Shown here piece after piece: positions 1 through 5,748 of a DNA stretch of 5,748 nt. The stretch comes from Actinomycetota bacterium. Its GTDB lineage: Bacteria > Actinomycetota > Humimicrobiia > Humimicrobiales > Humimicrobiaceae. Each line of letters opens with the position of its first letter. Positions within the stretch are counted from its first letter, which is position 1. Position numbers and translations under genes: made by a program. The DNA lies in NCBI GenBank assembly GCA_028718045.1, contig JAQUMQ010000104.1, positions 1 to 5,748 on the forward strand, written 5' to 3'. A model generated the notes under the pieces. The model saw only the letters and a list, made by a program, of their open reading frames with translations. It made no database searches and was not told where the DNA came from.

Positions 1-118
1 TTTTAGACATTATATCCAATTGTTGTTCTACGGACAATTCGTCATAATAACCATCTGGGACATACCTCTCTTTATAAGCTCCCAAACACCATAAATGGGC
101 ATCGACATTAAGCTTCAT
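1..118 (-). CDS. N-terminal fragment of a putative xylose-isomerase-like TIM-barrel sugar isomerase/epimerase
   Basis: Only the first 39 codons are present; the gene runs off the left edge. Translation begins MKLNVDAHLWCLGAY and continues to DIMSK. The ATG at 116-118 is preceded by GGAAGG (128-133) with a 9-base spacer, a reasonable ribosome site. An N-terminal beta strand carrying a His (NVDAHLW), then an aromatic segment and a helix of the VEQQLDIM kind, resembles the first strand and helix of sugar phosphate isomerase/epimerase (AP-endonuclease-2 fold) proteins often found in sugar catabolic operons. The gene follows the rhamnulokinase-type kinase on the same strand after 303 bases. That position suits an enzyme of the same pathway, possibly the aldose-ketose isomerase, but the metal ligands and active site lie outside the window. 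The family call is tentative; existence of a gene start is fairly secure. Confidence 0.6.
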   Translation of the reverse strand, partial: MKLNVDAHLWCLGAYKERYVPDGYYDELSVEQQLDIMSK

Positions 119-421
119 AATTTTCTACCTTCCGAATTTATTATCTTTTTATTAATTATCGAAAAATAAATAGAAACGTTTTTTTAGTGATCGCAACTTT
201 AAAATACCGATACAATGATTTTCCTATAAACACAATATCTTCAACATCAAAATTTTTAAAACAATTATGATATTAAATATAAATGAACACGATAGTATTA
301 TAAAATCCATTCACATAATATGAAATCATAAACAATAAATACCTTATTTAAAATTATCTTTACGGTTATTGAATTGATATTTGTTAATATCAAAATATCT
401 TTTAGAAAATAAAAAAGTTAA
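119..421. other. Non-coding intergenic region between the kinase and the left-edge gene
   Basis: This 303-base, very AT-rich stretch has no credible ORF or RNA gene. It probably carries the 3' end of the kinase transcript and the promoter of the left-edge gene. Visible structure: a perfect 8-bp dyad at 374-393; an imperfect 15-bp palindrome TTCACATAATATGAA at 310-324 with 6 of 7 half-site pairs; and an AAACGTTT core at 174-181, about 55 bases upstream of the left-edge ATG and resembling the centre of LacI-family operators. The best minus-strand promoter I can draw is TTGATG, a 16-base spacer and TATAGG, near 226-253. It is weak. No GC-rich terminator follows the kinase. Confidence 0.6.
374..393. 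repeat. Perfect 8-bp inverted repeat downstream of the kinase
   Basis: TTGATATT (374-381) and AATATCAA (386-393) are exact reverse complements separated by TGTT. The dyad begins about 28 bases past the kinase stop in the direction of transcription. It is nearly all A and T and has no following T run on the minus strand, so it would be a poor intrinsic terminator. It could be a regulator-binding dyad, a weak mRNA 3'-end hairpin or chance in AT-rich DNA. The structure is certain; the role is not known. Confidence 0.4.
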
Positions 422-1903
422 CTATAATATTTTTAAATATCTTTCATAAGCCGCATCCCACGTCATTTTTTCTTTAGGCTCATAAACAAAAATGCTTGAC
501 GAATTGCGGCAAACCATTCTGCCTTCATTTACATCCTTGATTTCGCCAGTACCCTTCAACTGCATCAAAAGATTTCCCACAGCTGTAGTTTCGGTAGGTC
601 CTGCAACGACCGTTACTCCCAGGGCGTTGGAGACCCACTGGCAGAGGAGCTTATTATTCGTTCCGCCGCCTACCAGATGCATCAGCTCTATTTTTTTTCC
701 GGTAATCTTTTCCGTCTGTTCGATATTGTATCTGACTTTAAATACCAAGCTTTCATAAAAACATCTTGAAACAGACCCTATGCCCTCGGGAATATTTTGT
801 TTTTTATCGACACAATATTTGGCAATGACTTTAGGCATATCTGCAGAAGGCGGCAAAAAAACCGGGTCGTCGACATTTATAAAAGAATCAAAAGGTTTCG
901 ATAACGGATACAATTCGTCTATTTTCGACCATAAAATATTTTCGCCTTTGTCTTTCCTCCACTTTTCCATACATTGTTGAATAATCCAAAGACCATTAAT
1001 ATTTTTCGCAAAAAGGTTTCTTCCTTCACAACCACCTTCATTTCCATATCCTGATTTAAAAGCTTCATGGTTGATTACGGGTTCTTGAGTTTCCATTCCT
1101 TGTACTAGCCAGGTACCCATACTTACAAAAGCCCAATTCGCCTTGGAGTCTGCTACCGGAATACCTGTTTCCGCAGAAGCGGAATCATGGGATGCAGGTG
1201 CAATTACGTCGATATTGGAAATACCGAGTTCGTCTAATATGGACTTTTGTATATTTCCCACTTTGCTTCCGGGTTGTATAATTTCGGGAAACAAATCTTT
1301 GGATATTCCAAGTTTATTTAAAATCGTATCTGACCATTTTTTATTTTTTTGGTCATAAATTAAAGTAGTGGTAGCATCCGTAAATTCGTTGAAACAGTTT
1401 CCGGTAAGAAAATAATTAAACAAATCCGGCATCATCAAAAATTTATATGCATTAGACAGTTCGGTGGCATCATTTGTTTTTAAATTGTAAAAATGATAAA
1501 TAGACATTATGCTCATCACGAGTCCGCCAGTTAATTCAAAAATTTTTTCCGGTGGGAAATCTCTATGAACAACGTCGGCAGCTTTTGCTCTTGCATCATC
1601 TCTATAATGATGAGGATTTGATAGCAAATGACCGTTTTTATCTATAAAACCAAAATCAACACCCCAAGTATCAATTCCAAGAGATTTTATTTCTTTATAA
1701 GCTTTCTGCGAAACCATAATTCCTGTTTTTAGTTCCGAAAACAATCTTAGTATATCCCAATACCAAGTACTAGTTATATAAACAGGTATATTGTCAAACC
1801 GATGAGTCACTTCCAAATTGAATTTGTTGCCGTCGAATTTTGCAACTATCGCTCTTCCGTTGCTTGCGCCGAAATCAAAAATGAGATAATTTTTAAAAGC
1901 CAT
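422..1903 (-). CDS. rhaB: Rhamnulokinase-group FGGY carbohydrate kinase
   Basis: A 493-residue cytoplasmic kinase expected to phosphorylate a ketose, most likely L-rhamnulose to L-rhamnulose 1-phosphate, using ATP. The length matches E. coli RhaB (489 residues). FGGY landmarks appear in order: phosphate loop FDFGASNGR (9-17), IDTWGVDFG (77-85), catalytic-base Asp240 within ASHDSASA (237-244, like ASHDTASA in RhaB), MGTW (262-265), NEGGCEGR (288-295), NINGLW (301-306), the C-terminal nucleotide motif HLVGGGTNN (409-417) and AGPTETTAVGN (434-444). NEGG-EGR and the IDTWGVDF block are characteristic of the rhamnulokinase branch. I chose the ATG at 1901-1903 because AAGAGGAGA (1908-1916) lies just upstream; an in-frame extension to 1951 adds only an Ile-rich tail translated from AT-rich leader DNA. 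It is separated from the permease genes by 231 bases and probably has its own promoter. Family confidence is high. Fuculose, xylulose-type or other ketose specificity cannot be excluded from sequence alone. Confidence 0.88.
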   Translation of the reverse strand: MAFKNYLIFDFGASNGRAIVAKFDGNKFNLEVTHRFDNIPVYITSTWYWDILRLFSELKTGIMVSQKAYKEIKSLGIDTWGVDFGFIDKNGHLLSNPHHYRDDARAKAADVVHRDFPPEKIFELTGGLVMSIMSIYHFYNLKTNDATELSNAYKFLMMPDLFNYFLTGNCFNEFTDATTTLIYDQKNKKWSDTILNKLGISKDLFPEIIQPGSKVGNIQKSILDELGISNIDVIAPASHDSASAETGIPVADSKANWAFVSMGTWLVQGMETQEPVINHEAFKSGYGNEGGCEGRNLFAKNINGLWIIQQCMEKWRKDKGENILWSKIDELYPLSKPFDSFINVDDPVFLPPSADMPKVIAKYCVDKKQNIPEGIGSVSRCFYESLVFKVRYNIEQTEKITGKKIELMHLVGGGTNNKLLCQWVSNALGVTVVAGPTETTAVGNLLMQLKGTGEIKDVNEGRMVCRNSSSIFVYEPKEKMTWDAAYERYLKIL

Positions 1904-1907
1904 CAAA

Positions 1908-1916
1908 TCTCCTCTT
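1908..1916 (-). promoter_or_regulatory. Ribosome binding site deciding the kinase start
   Basis: On the minus strand AAGAGGAGA sits about 5 bases before the ATG at 1901-1903. It contains the AGGAG core complementary to the 16S rRNA 3' end. No comparable site precedes the upstream in-frame ATG at 1949-1951, so the shorter protein is preferred. Confidence 0.8.
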
Positions 1917-1928
1917 AAAATTATATAA

Positions 1929-1952
1929 ATTATAATCAAAATTATAATCAAA
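1929..1952. repeat. Two tandem 12-bp repeats in the kinase leader
   Basis: ATTATAATCAAA occurs twice back to back, at 1929-1940 and 1941-1952, without a mismatch. On the minus strand each unit reads TTTGATTATAAT and so contains a perfect TATAAT hexamer. The pair lies between the best promoter candidate and the kinase ribosome site. It could provide alternative -10 elements or a repeated protein-binding site, or it could be a slippage duplication in AT-rich DNA. Confidence 0.5.
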
Positions 1953-1979
1953 TATAAAATTATACGGATATCATATCAA
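1951..1979 (-). promoter_or_regulatory. Candidate sigma-A promoter for the kinase
   Basis: On the minus strand TTGATA (1974-1979, 5 of 6 to TTGACA) is followed by a 17-base spacer and TATATT (1951-1956, 5 of 6 to TATAAT). Transcription would start near 1944 and give a leader of about 40 bases to the kinase ATG, including the AGGAG ribosome site. Spacing and position are good, but matches of this quality also arise by chance in such AT-rich DNA. An AACGTT core lies about 12 bases upstream of the -35 (1991-1996). Confidence 0.45.
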
Positions 1980-2061
1980 CTAAATTATAAAACGTTCGTA
2001 AAATTAAGTAATCGCTTTTATAAATTTTATTGCAAAATGAAACATTTCTAAAATAAATCTT

Positions 2062-2091
2062 AAAAAATCGATCATAAAACTAATCAATCTC
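2062..2091 (-). terminator. Weak terminator-like hairpin after the second permease gene
   Basis: On the minus strand GAGATTGATTA (2081-2091) can pair, with several G-U wobbles, with TGATCGATTTT (2064-2074) across a six-base loop. A run of T (2062-2067) forms the last pairs and the tail. It begins about 43 bases past the permease stop and lies upstream of the kinase promoter candidate. The stem is AU-rich, so it is likely to be leaky at best. If real, it would partly separate the transporter transcript from the kinase. Confidence 0.3.
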
Positions 2092-2134
2092 AAATTAATA
2101 ACCAGTTGTCTTAATTTATTATTTTTTTGTGAAA

Positions 2135-3115
2135 TTAATAAAGCTGCAAATTTCGTCTGTTTCTTAAGGCATCAATCGAAATTACCAGGACCAGCAATGC
2201 TCCCTTTACTACCTGTCTTAAAAATATCGGAACGTCCATCATAACCATTCCATTTGAAATTGTCTGTATGATTACAAGAGCAACAAATACTCCAAGGAAA
2301 TTACCTTTGCCTCCGCCTACAGTAACGCCGCCAAGAACTACTATTGTCAAAACTTCAAGCTCAGCTCCTGTACCGTATTCTGGTCTGCCGGAACCAAGTT
2401 GCGAAATTAACAGAAGTCCCGCTATTGCACAAAAAAAACCGGATATTACATATGTTATTGCTTTTATCCTATCAACGGGAATACCTGCAAGTCTTGCAAG
2501 AGTTTCGTTTCCGCCTATCGCATATAAATTCCTCCCAAATCTTGTAAACTTAAGTATAAGAGTAAGAATAATGAAAAATACCACAATATACATCGTAGTA
2601 TAAGGAATGGCATTAAGTATAAATTTTCTTCCCAAATTCTGAATAAAAACATTATAGATTCTCGGATTTAAGTTTGCCCAGAAATAACAAATTCCTCTTA
2701 CGATTGCAAGAGTGCCTAAAGTTGTAATTATAGGATTTATTCCGATCTTTGTGATTATCAAACCATTTATAAGCCCTACGATACAGCCTATAACAATAGC
2801 GATAATAACAACAAGCGGAGTAGATATAGCAAATCTATCCATCATCAAAACCGCACTTACTATACCGACAAGACCTGCAATCGATCCGATTGAAAGGTCG
2901 AAGCCTCCTGCTATCATGACAATGGTTACCCCCGAAGCAAGAATTCCAAAAACGGCAAAGTTATTAAAAATCCCTCTGAAATTTTGAATTGTAAGAAAAT
3001 TTCTATCGGCAATCGTAAAAATAATAATCATTACAATATATAAGCCTATCAAGGTTGGCGTAGGAGTCCTTAAAAAATTTTTAAACATAGAATATTGTTT
3101 TTCTGATTTTGCCAT
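2135..3115 (-). CDS. Second RbsC-type sugar ABC transporter permease
   Basis: A 326-residue inner-membrane permease of the CUT2 (ribose/xylose/arabinose/galactoside, BPD_transp_2) family, expected to pair with the first permease and the ATPase to carry a monosaccharide across the membrane. It is mostly hydrophobic, with a short basic N-terminus and about 8-10 membrane segments; clear ones begin near residues 22, 55, 80, 100, 172, 219, 253 and 300. Family landmarks are GGFDLSIGS (70-78), RFGRNLYAIGGNE (192-204) and the ATPase-contact loop LGGVTVGGGKGNFLG (261-275). The length is normal for RbsC-like proteins. The ATG at 3113-3115 follows GGAGG (3120-3124) by four bases, slightly tight but the best site; M10 is a possible alternative. 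It lies 51 bases after the first permease. It keeps the canonical GG-D-S-G motif better than its partner does. The substrate cannot be read from the sequence; context favours rhamnose or a related sugar. Confidence 0.92.
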   Translation of the reverse strand: MAKSEKQYSMFKNFLRTPTPTLIGLYIVMIIIFTIADRNFLTIQNFRGIFNNFAVFGILASGVTIVMIAGGFDLSIGSIAGLVGIVSAVLMMDRFAISTPLVVIIAIVIGCIVGLINGLIITKIGINPIITTLGTLAIVRGICYFWANLNPRIYNVFIQNLGRKFILNAIPYTTMYIVVFFIILTLILKFTRFGRNLYAIGGNETLARLAGIPVDRIKAITYVISGFFCAIAGLLLISQLGSGRPEYGTGAELEVLTIVVLGGVTVGGGKGNFLGVFVALVIIQTISNGMVMMDVPIFLRQVVKGALLVLVISIDALRNRRNLQLY

Positions 3116-3166
3116 ACAACCTCCAAAAACTAAAAATATTTAAACAAAATTTAAAACTTGTATTTC

Positions 3167-4150
3167 CTATACTCTTTTTAAAGCCCTCGACTGCCTTATT
3201 TCATATGTCGCAACCACTAAGATCAGAACTGATCCTTGGACAATCTGAATATAAAAATATAAAACATTCATTATCGTTAAAAAATTATACAAAATACTCA
3301 ATATAAGTATCCCGGCAAGAGTTCCGAGTATCTGACCTTTTCCGCCGCCAAGAGCAGTCCCGCCAAGCACAATCCCGGAAATTATGATAAGTTCAAGTTG
3401 CTGACCATGCTGAGGCATACCGACAGCGGAAAGAGATGTGAGAATCAATCCGCCAAGAGAAGCGGTAATGCCGCATAAAAGAAAGTTTATGAACTTGACT
3501 TTTTTGACATTTATTCCGGACAGATATGAAGCCATGGGATTGGTTCCGATAGCATAAATTCTTCTTCCCCACTTGGATAAATTCATAACCATATAAGTTA
3601 TTGCGAAAATTATAACAAATATCACTATAGGGAAAGGAATTACCTTAAATAAATACCCTCTGCCAATATAGTCGACAACCGGATCGATGGCAAGCATTGA
3701 CTCTCCGTTGGACAATGTATAACCAATGCCCCTCCATATAAACATGGTTCCTATTGTTGCGATCATGGAGTTTACGCCAATAACCGTTGCCAGAAAACCG
3801 TTAAATGCGCCCATTAATGCGCCTCCGCATAACGCAATCACAACGACCAGCCAGCCCGGAAGTCCTTTAGACAGCAATAGCGCTACCATACAAGCCGTGA
3901 GTCCGATATTTCCGCCTACCGAAAAATCAAGTTCGCCTGTAACCATAACCATCGTAAGCACTGCCGCTATTATACCTATGAAAGAAAGGTTGTTAAGCAT
4001 CGGTACCAAATTTAAAACCGAAAAGAAGAAAGGTCTGCCGATATATGAAAATAATACAAACAAAACTACAAGAACAATGAATAATATTCCGGTATTGTTT
4101 ATTTTAGCCTTTTTTTTAGGCTCCAATGAATATTCTTTAATTTCAGGCAT
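3167..4150 (-). CDS. First RbsC-type sugar ABC transporter permease
   Basis: A 327-residue CUT2-family membrane permease, distinct from the second permease at 2135-3115, so the channel is probably a heterodimer. A charged N-terminus (about 17 residues, with the basic run KKKAK) is followed by membrane segments beginning near residues 20, 53, 82, 100, 172, 221, 252 and 275 and around 300. Landmarks are GELDFSVGG (72-80, the usual second Gly replaced by Glu), KWGRRIYAIGTNP (193-205) and the ATPase-coupling loop GGTALGGGKGQILGT (263-277). The ATG at 4148-4150 follows a near-perfect AGGAGG (4155-4160) whose first base overlaps the ATPase stop codon, so the two genes are almost certainly cotranscribed and translationally coupled. 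The C-terminus is a short basic tail on the cytoplasmic side. Two-permease importers of this class include rhizobial RhaPQ, LsrCD (AI-2) and YtfT-YjfF (galactofuranose). The kinase type favours the first comparison. Confidence 0.92.
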   Translation of the reverse strand: MPEIKEYSLEPKKKAKINNTGILFIVLVVLFVLFSYIGRPFFFSVLNLVPMLNNLSFIGIIAAVLTMVMVTGELDFSVGGNIGLTACMVALLLSKGLPGWLVVVIALCGGALMGAFNGFLATVIGVNSMIATIGTMFIWRGIGYTLSNGESMLAIDPVVDYIGRGYLFKVIPFPIVIFVIIFAITYMVMNLSKWGRRIYAIGTNPMASYLSGINVKKVKFINFLLCGITASLGGLILTSLSAVGMPQHGQQLELIIISGIVLGGTALGGGKGQILGTLAGILILSILYNFLTIMNVLYFYIQIVQGSVLILVVATYEIRQSRALKRV

Positions 4151-4154
4151 TTTT

Positions 4155-4160
4155 CCTCCT
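4155..4160 (-). promoter_or_regulatory. AGGAGG ribosome site overlapping the ATPase stop
   Basis: The minus strand reads TAAGGAGGAAAAATG: the ATPase stop TAA (4160-4162) shares its last A with the consensus AGGAGG of the next gene. A ribosome terminating on the ATPase would be placed directly over the permease start, which implies coupled translation. Confidence 0.85.
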
Positions 4161-5653
4161 TAAACACAAGCAGTTTGTAACAGTTTTTCTTCCGTAGCTT
4201 CTTCCCTTGTAAACTGTGCGGTAAACTTACCTTTGCTCATTACCAGAATCCTGTCAGCAATAGAAAGAATTTCGGGAAGTTCCGAACTTATCATTATTAC
4301 CGCCGAACCTATCTCACATAAATTTTGCATAAGCTTATATATTTCGATTTTTGCACCAACATCTATACCGCGAGTCGGTTCGTTTAATATTATTATCTTA
4401 GAGCCGCTTTCAAGCCATTTTGCAAGTACCACTTTTTGCTGATTGCCACCCGAAAGGCTGTTGATTTCTTGATCTATCGTAGGAGTTTTGATATCCATTT
4501 CTTTTACCCATTTTTCCGCTTTCCTATTTTCAAGCGCTTTTTTGATTAAAAATCCTTTCCCCAGATCTTTGATATTTGCAAGAGTAATATTTTCTTTGAC
4601 ACCCAAAGCCAATGCAAGTCCTTCGACCTTTCGATCCAACGGAACAAGGCCTATTTTTTCGTCTCTGGCTACTCTAGGGCTTTTCATGTTTACTGTCTTC
4701 CCTTTAATAGTTATCTCTCCGCTTTTTATCTTATTTGCCCCAAATAAAGCTTTGACGAGAGATGTCCTTCCGGAACCCAAAAGCCCGAATATTCCCAGTA
4801 TTTCTCCTTTTCTTAATTCGAAGCTGATATCGCTAAAACCATCTGCCGATAAATTTTTTACCTCCATAACAACTTCGCCTATAGGCACTTCTCTTTTTGG
4901 ATACATTTCCTTTATATCTCTGCCGACCATTAATGTGACAAGCTCATTTGCATCTGTATCTTTGGTATTTAAGGATTTAACTTTTTTACCATCTCTTAGG
5001 ACCGTTACTCTGTCAGTTATTTCAAAAATTTCTTTCAGCCTATGAGAAATATAAATTATCGAAACCCCTCGTTTCTTTAAAGTTCTTATTATTTTAAACA
5101 AAGATTGAGTATCTTCTTCGCTTAAGGCAGCTGTGGGTTCGTCCATAACAAGAATTTTTGCATCTTTTGAAATCGCCTTTGCAATTTCGACTACCTGTTT
5201 TTCTGAAATACTTAAATCGCCTATTACTGAATTTGGATTTAGTTTTACATTTAAGCTTTCCAGTATCTCCGTAGCCTTTTTATTCATGGATTTCCAGTCG
5301 ACAATTTTAAACGGACCTTTAACAAGCTGCTCGCCGATGAATATGTTTTCCGCAACAGTCAAATTATTTAAAGTGTTTAATTCCTGATAAATTACTCTTA
5401 TGCCCGAAGACATAGCTTCAGACGGATTTCTGATTTCAAATCTTCTTCCATCTACATAAATGGAACCGGAATCTTTAATATAGTTTCCTGCAAGTATTTT
5501 AATTAAAGTTGACTTACCTGCACCATTTTCACCTAATATTCCTAAAACTTCTCCCTTGTGAAGCTCTATTGAAACATCCTCCAAAGCTACGACACCAGGA
5601 AAGGTTTTGGTGATATTTTCCATTTTTAGAATTATCTCATTATTCTCGGACAC
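4160..5653 (-). CDS. CUT2-type sugar ABC transporter ATP-binding protein (RbsA/MglA family)
   Basis: A 497-residue protein with two fused nucleotide-binding domains, the normal size for RbsA/MglA/AraG, which drives monosaccharide import from the cytoplasmic face of the membrane. Domain 1: Walker A GENGAGKST (41-49), Q-loop YQE (Q90), signature LSISEKQ (147-153), Walker B ILVMDEPTAAL (167-177), H-loop ISH (H204). Domain 2: Walker A-like GLLGSGRTS (290-298, Lys to Arg as usual in this family), signature LSGGNQQK (400-407), Walker B IIILNEPTRGIDVG (420-433), ISSE in place of the H-loop. The Walker B Asp of domain 2 is Asn (residue 424). The GTG at 5651-5653 is preferred: it gives an N-terminus M-SENNEIILKMENI typical of the family and has AGGTGG seven bases upstream. 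A TTG at 5699-5701 would add 16 residues, but its ribosome site is buried in a hairpin. It is the first complete gene of the operon, and both permeases follow. The exact sugar is not determined by the sequence. Confidence 0.95.
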   Translation of the reverse strand: MSENNEIILKMENITKTFPGVVALEDVSIELHKGEVLGILGENGAGKSTLIKILAGNYIKDSGSIYVDGRRFEIRNPSEAMSSGIRVIYQELNTLNNLTVAENIFIGEQLVKGPFKIVDWKSMNKKATEILESLNVKLNPNSVIGDLSISEKQVVEIAKAISKDAKILVMDEPTAALSEEDTQSLFKIIRTLKKRGVSIIYISHRLKEIFEITDRVTVLRDGKKVKSLNTKDTDANELVTLMVGRDIKEMYPKREVPIGEVVMEVKNLSADGFSDISFELRKGEILGIFGLLGSGRTSLVKALFGANKIKSGEITIKGKTVNMKSPRVARDEKIGLVPLDRKVEGLALALGVKENITLANIKDLGKGFLIKKALENRKAEKWVKEMDIKTPTIDQEINSLSGGNQQKVVLAKWLESGSKIIILNEPTRGIDVGAKIEIYKLMQNLCEIGSAVIMISSELPEILSIADRILVMSKGKFTAQFTREEATEEKLLQTACV

Positions 5654-5660
5654 TTTACCA

Positions 5661-5666
5661 CCACCT
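5661..5666 (-). promoter_or_regulatory. Ribosome site supporting a GTG start for the ATPase
   Basis: The minus strand carries AGGTGG, one mismatch from AGGAGG, seven bases before the GTG at 5651-5653. This spacing is better than that of the alternative TTG start (5699-5701), whose GAGGAG lies only two bases away and inside the stem of an inverted repeat. Confidence 0.6.
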
Positions 5667-5675
5667 TTGTATATT

Positions 5676-5713
5676 AATTGAGGAGACTGATTTTTTTGCA
5701 AGTCTCCTCAATT
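5676..5713. repeat. Perfect 13-bp inverted repeat (stem-loop) in front of the ATPase gene
   Basis: AATTGAGGAGACT (5676-5688) and AGTCTCCTCAATT (5701-5713) are exact reverse complements around a 12-base spacer. In the transcribed direction the hairpin ends 22 bases before the ATPase GTG. It is followed by AATATAC rather than a T run, so it is not a classical intrinsic terminator. In binding-protein-dependent sugar operons a hairpin at this place often protects the 3' end of the binding-protein mRNA and lowers ATPase expression; that is the favoured reading. It could instead be a DNA operator. A weak promoter-like pair, TTGAAT (5734-5739) and TAAAAT (5711-5716) with a 17-base spacer, abuts it. 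No gene can be assigned to 5714-5748: one minus frame is open from the edge to a TAA at 5674-5676, and another stops at TGA 5732-5734. Confidence 0.75.
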
Positions 5714-5748
5714 TTAGTTAATAATCCAGAATCATTCAAATATTTTAT

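Noticed and set aside
492..758. Plus-strand open frame of 88 codons opposite the kinase
   Set aside because: It is antisense to the well-supported kinase C-terminal region, shows no domain character and is explained as a shadow frame.
1904..1951. N-terminal extension of the kinase to an upstream ATG
   Set aside because: The added residues are mostly Ile from AT-rich leader DNA, the extension would cover the AGGAG ribosome site, and RhaB proteins begin close to the phosphate loop.
2062..2134. Small RNA or riboswitch in the gap after the second permease
   Set aside because: I see only a weak AU-rich hairpin; no conserved riboswitch core or tRNA-like fold could be recognised.
3726..4163. Plus-strand open frame of 145 codons opposite the first permease
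   Set aside because: It is antisense to a conserved permease, including its signature region, and has no independent support.
4488..5045. Plus-strand open frame of 185 codons opposite the ATPase gene
   Set aside because: It is long, but its Ser/Phe/Leu-rich sequence is typical of the reverse complement of A-rich coding DNA, and it lies wholly inside a gene with complete family motifs.
5654..5701. N-terminal extension of the ATPase to a TTG start
   Set aside because: Its ribosome site is only two bases away and lies inside a perfect hairpin; the family-typical N-terminus begins at the GTG at 5653.
5674..5748. Possible C-terminal 24 codons of an upstream minus-strand gene ending at TAA 5674-5676
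   Set aside because: Short open frames are common by chance in such DNA, the hairpin would lie inside it, and a second frame ending at TGA 5732-5734 is equally possible. It cannot be decided from this window.

Overview
The window is a compact, AT-rich stretch of bacterial chromosome in which every supported gene lies on the minus strand. Read right to left, it is a sugar-uptake and sugar-activation locus. Low GC, A/T-rich codons, strong AGGAGG-type ribosome sites and GTG start use suggest a low-GC Firmicute, most likely a member of the Clostridia. This is inferred from composition and protein style, because no taxonomic marker is present.

Layout in transcription order (high to low coordinates). 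Bases 5654-5748 hold the end of an unseen upstream region: a perfect 13-bp inverted repeat and the ribosome site of the first complete gene. 4160-5653 encodes a double-domain ABC ATPase of the ribose/galactose (CUT2, RbsA/MglA) type. Nine bases later, 3167-4150 encodes a first RbsC-type permease, and 51 bases after that 2135-3115 encodes a second, different one. A 231-bp AT-rich gap (1904-2134) follows, with a weak terminator-like hairpin, a plausible promoter and a 12-bp tandem duplication. 422-1903 encodes an FGGY kinase of the rhamnulokinase (RhaB) group. A 303-bp non-coding gap (119-421) contains dyad symmetries but no gene. At the left edge, 1-118 is the start of a gene that looks like a xylose-isomerase-type TIM-barrel protein.

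How it fits together (inference): the ATPase and the two permeases would form a heteromeric importer. One ATPase, two separate permeases and a rhamnulokinase-group kinase is the arrangement known from the rhizobial rhamnose locus (rhaSTPQ plus kinase). The best guess is therefore import of L-rhamnose or a related deoxy- or pentose sugar, isomerisation (perhaps by the left-edge TIM-barrel protein) and phosphorylation of the ketose by the kinase. The solute-binding protein such an importer needs is not in the window and probably lies just beyond 5748. No aldolase or regulator is visible.

I found no mobile element, CRISPR array, RNA gene or clearly novel system. The points most worth a second look are the Asn in the second Walker B motif of the ATPase, the hairpin and start-codon question in front of the ATPase, and the control elements around the kinase.
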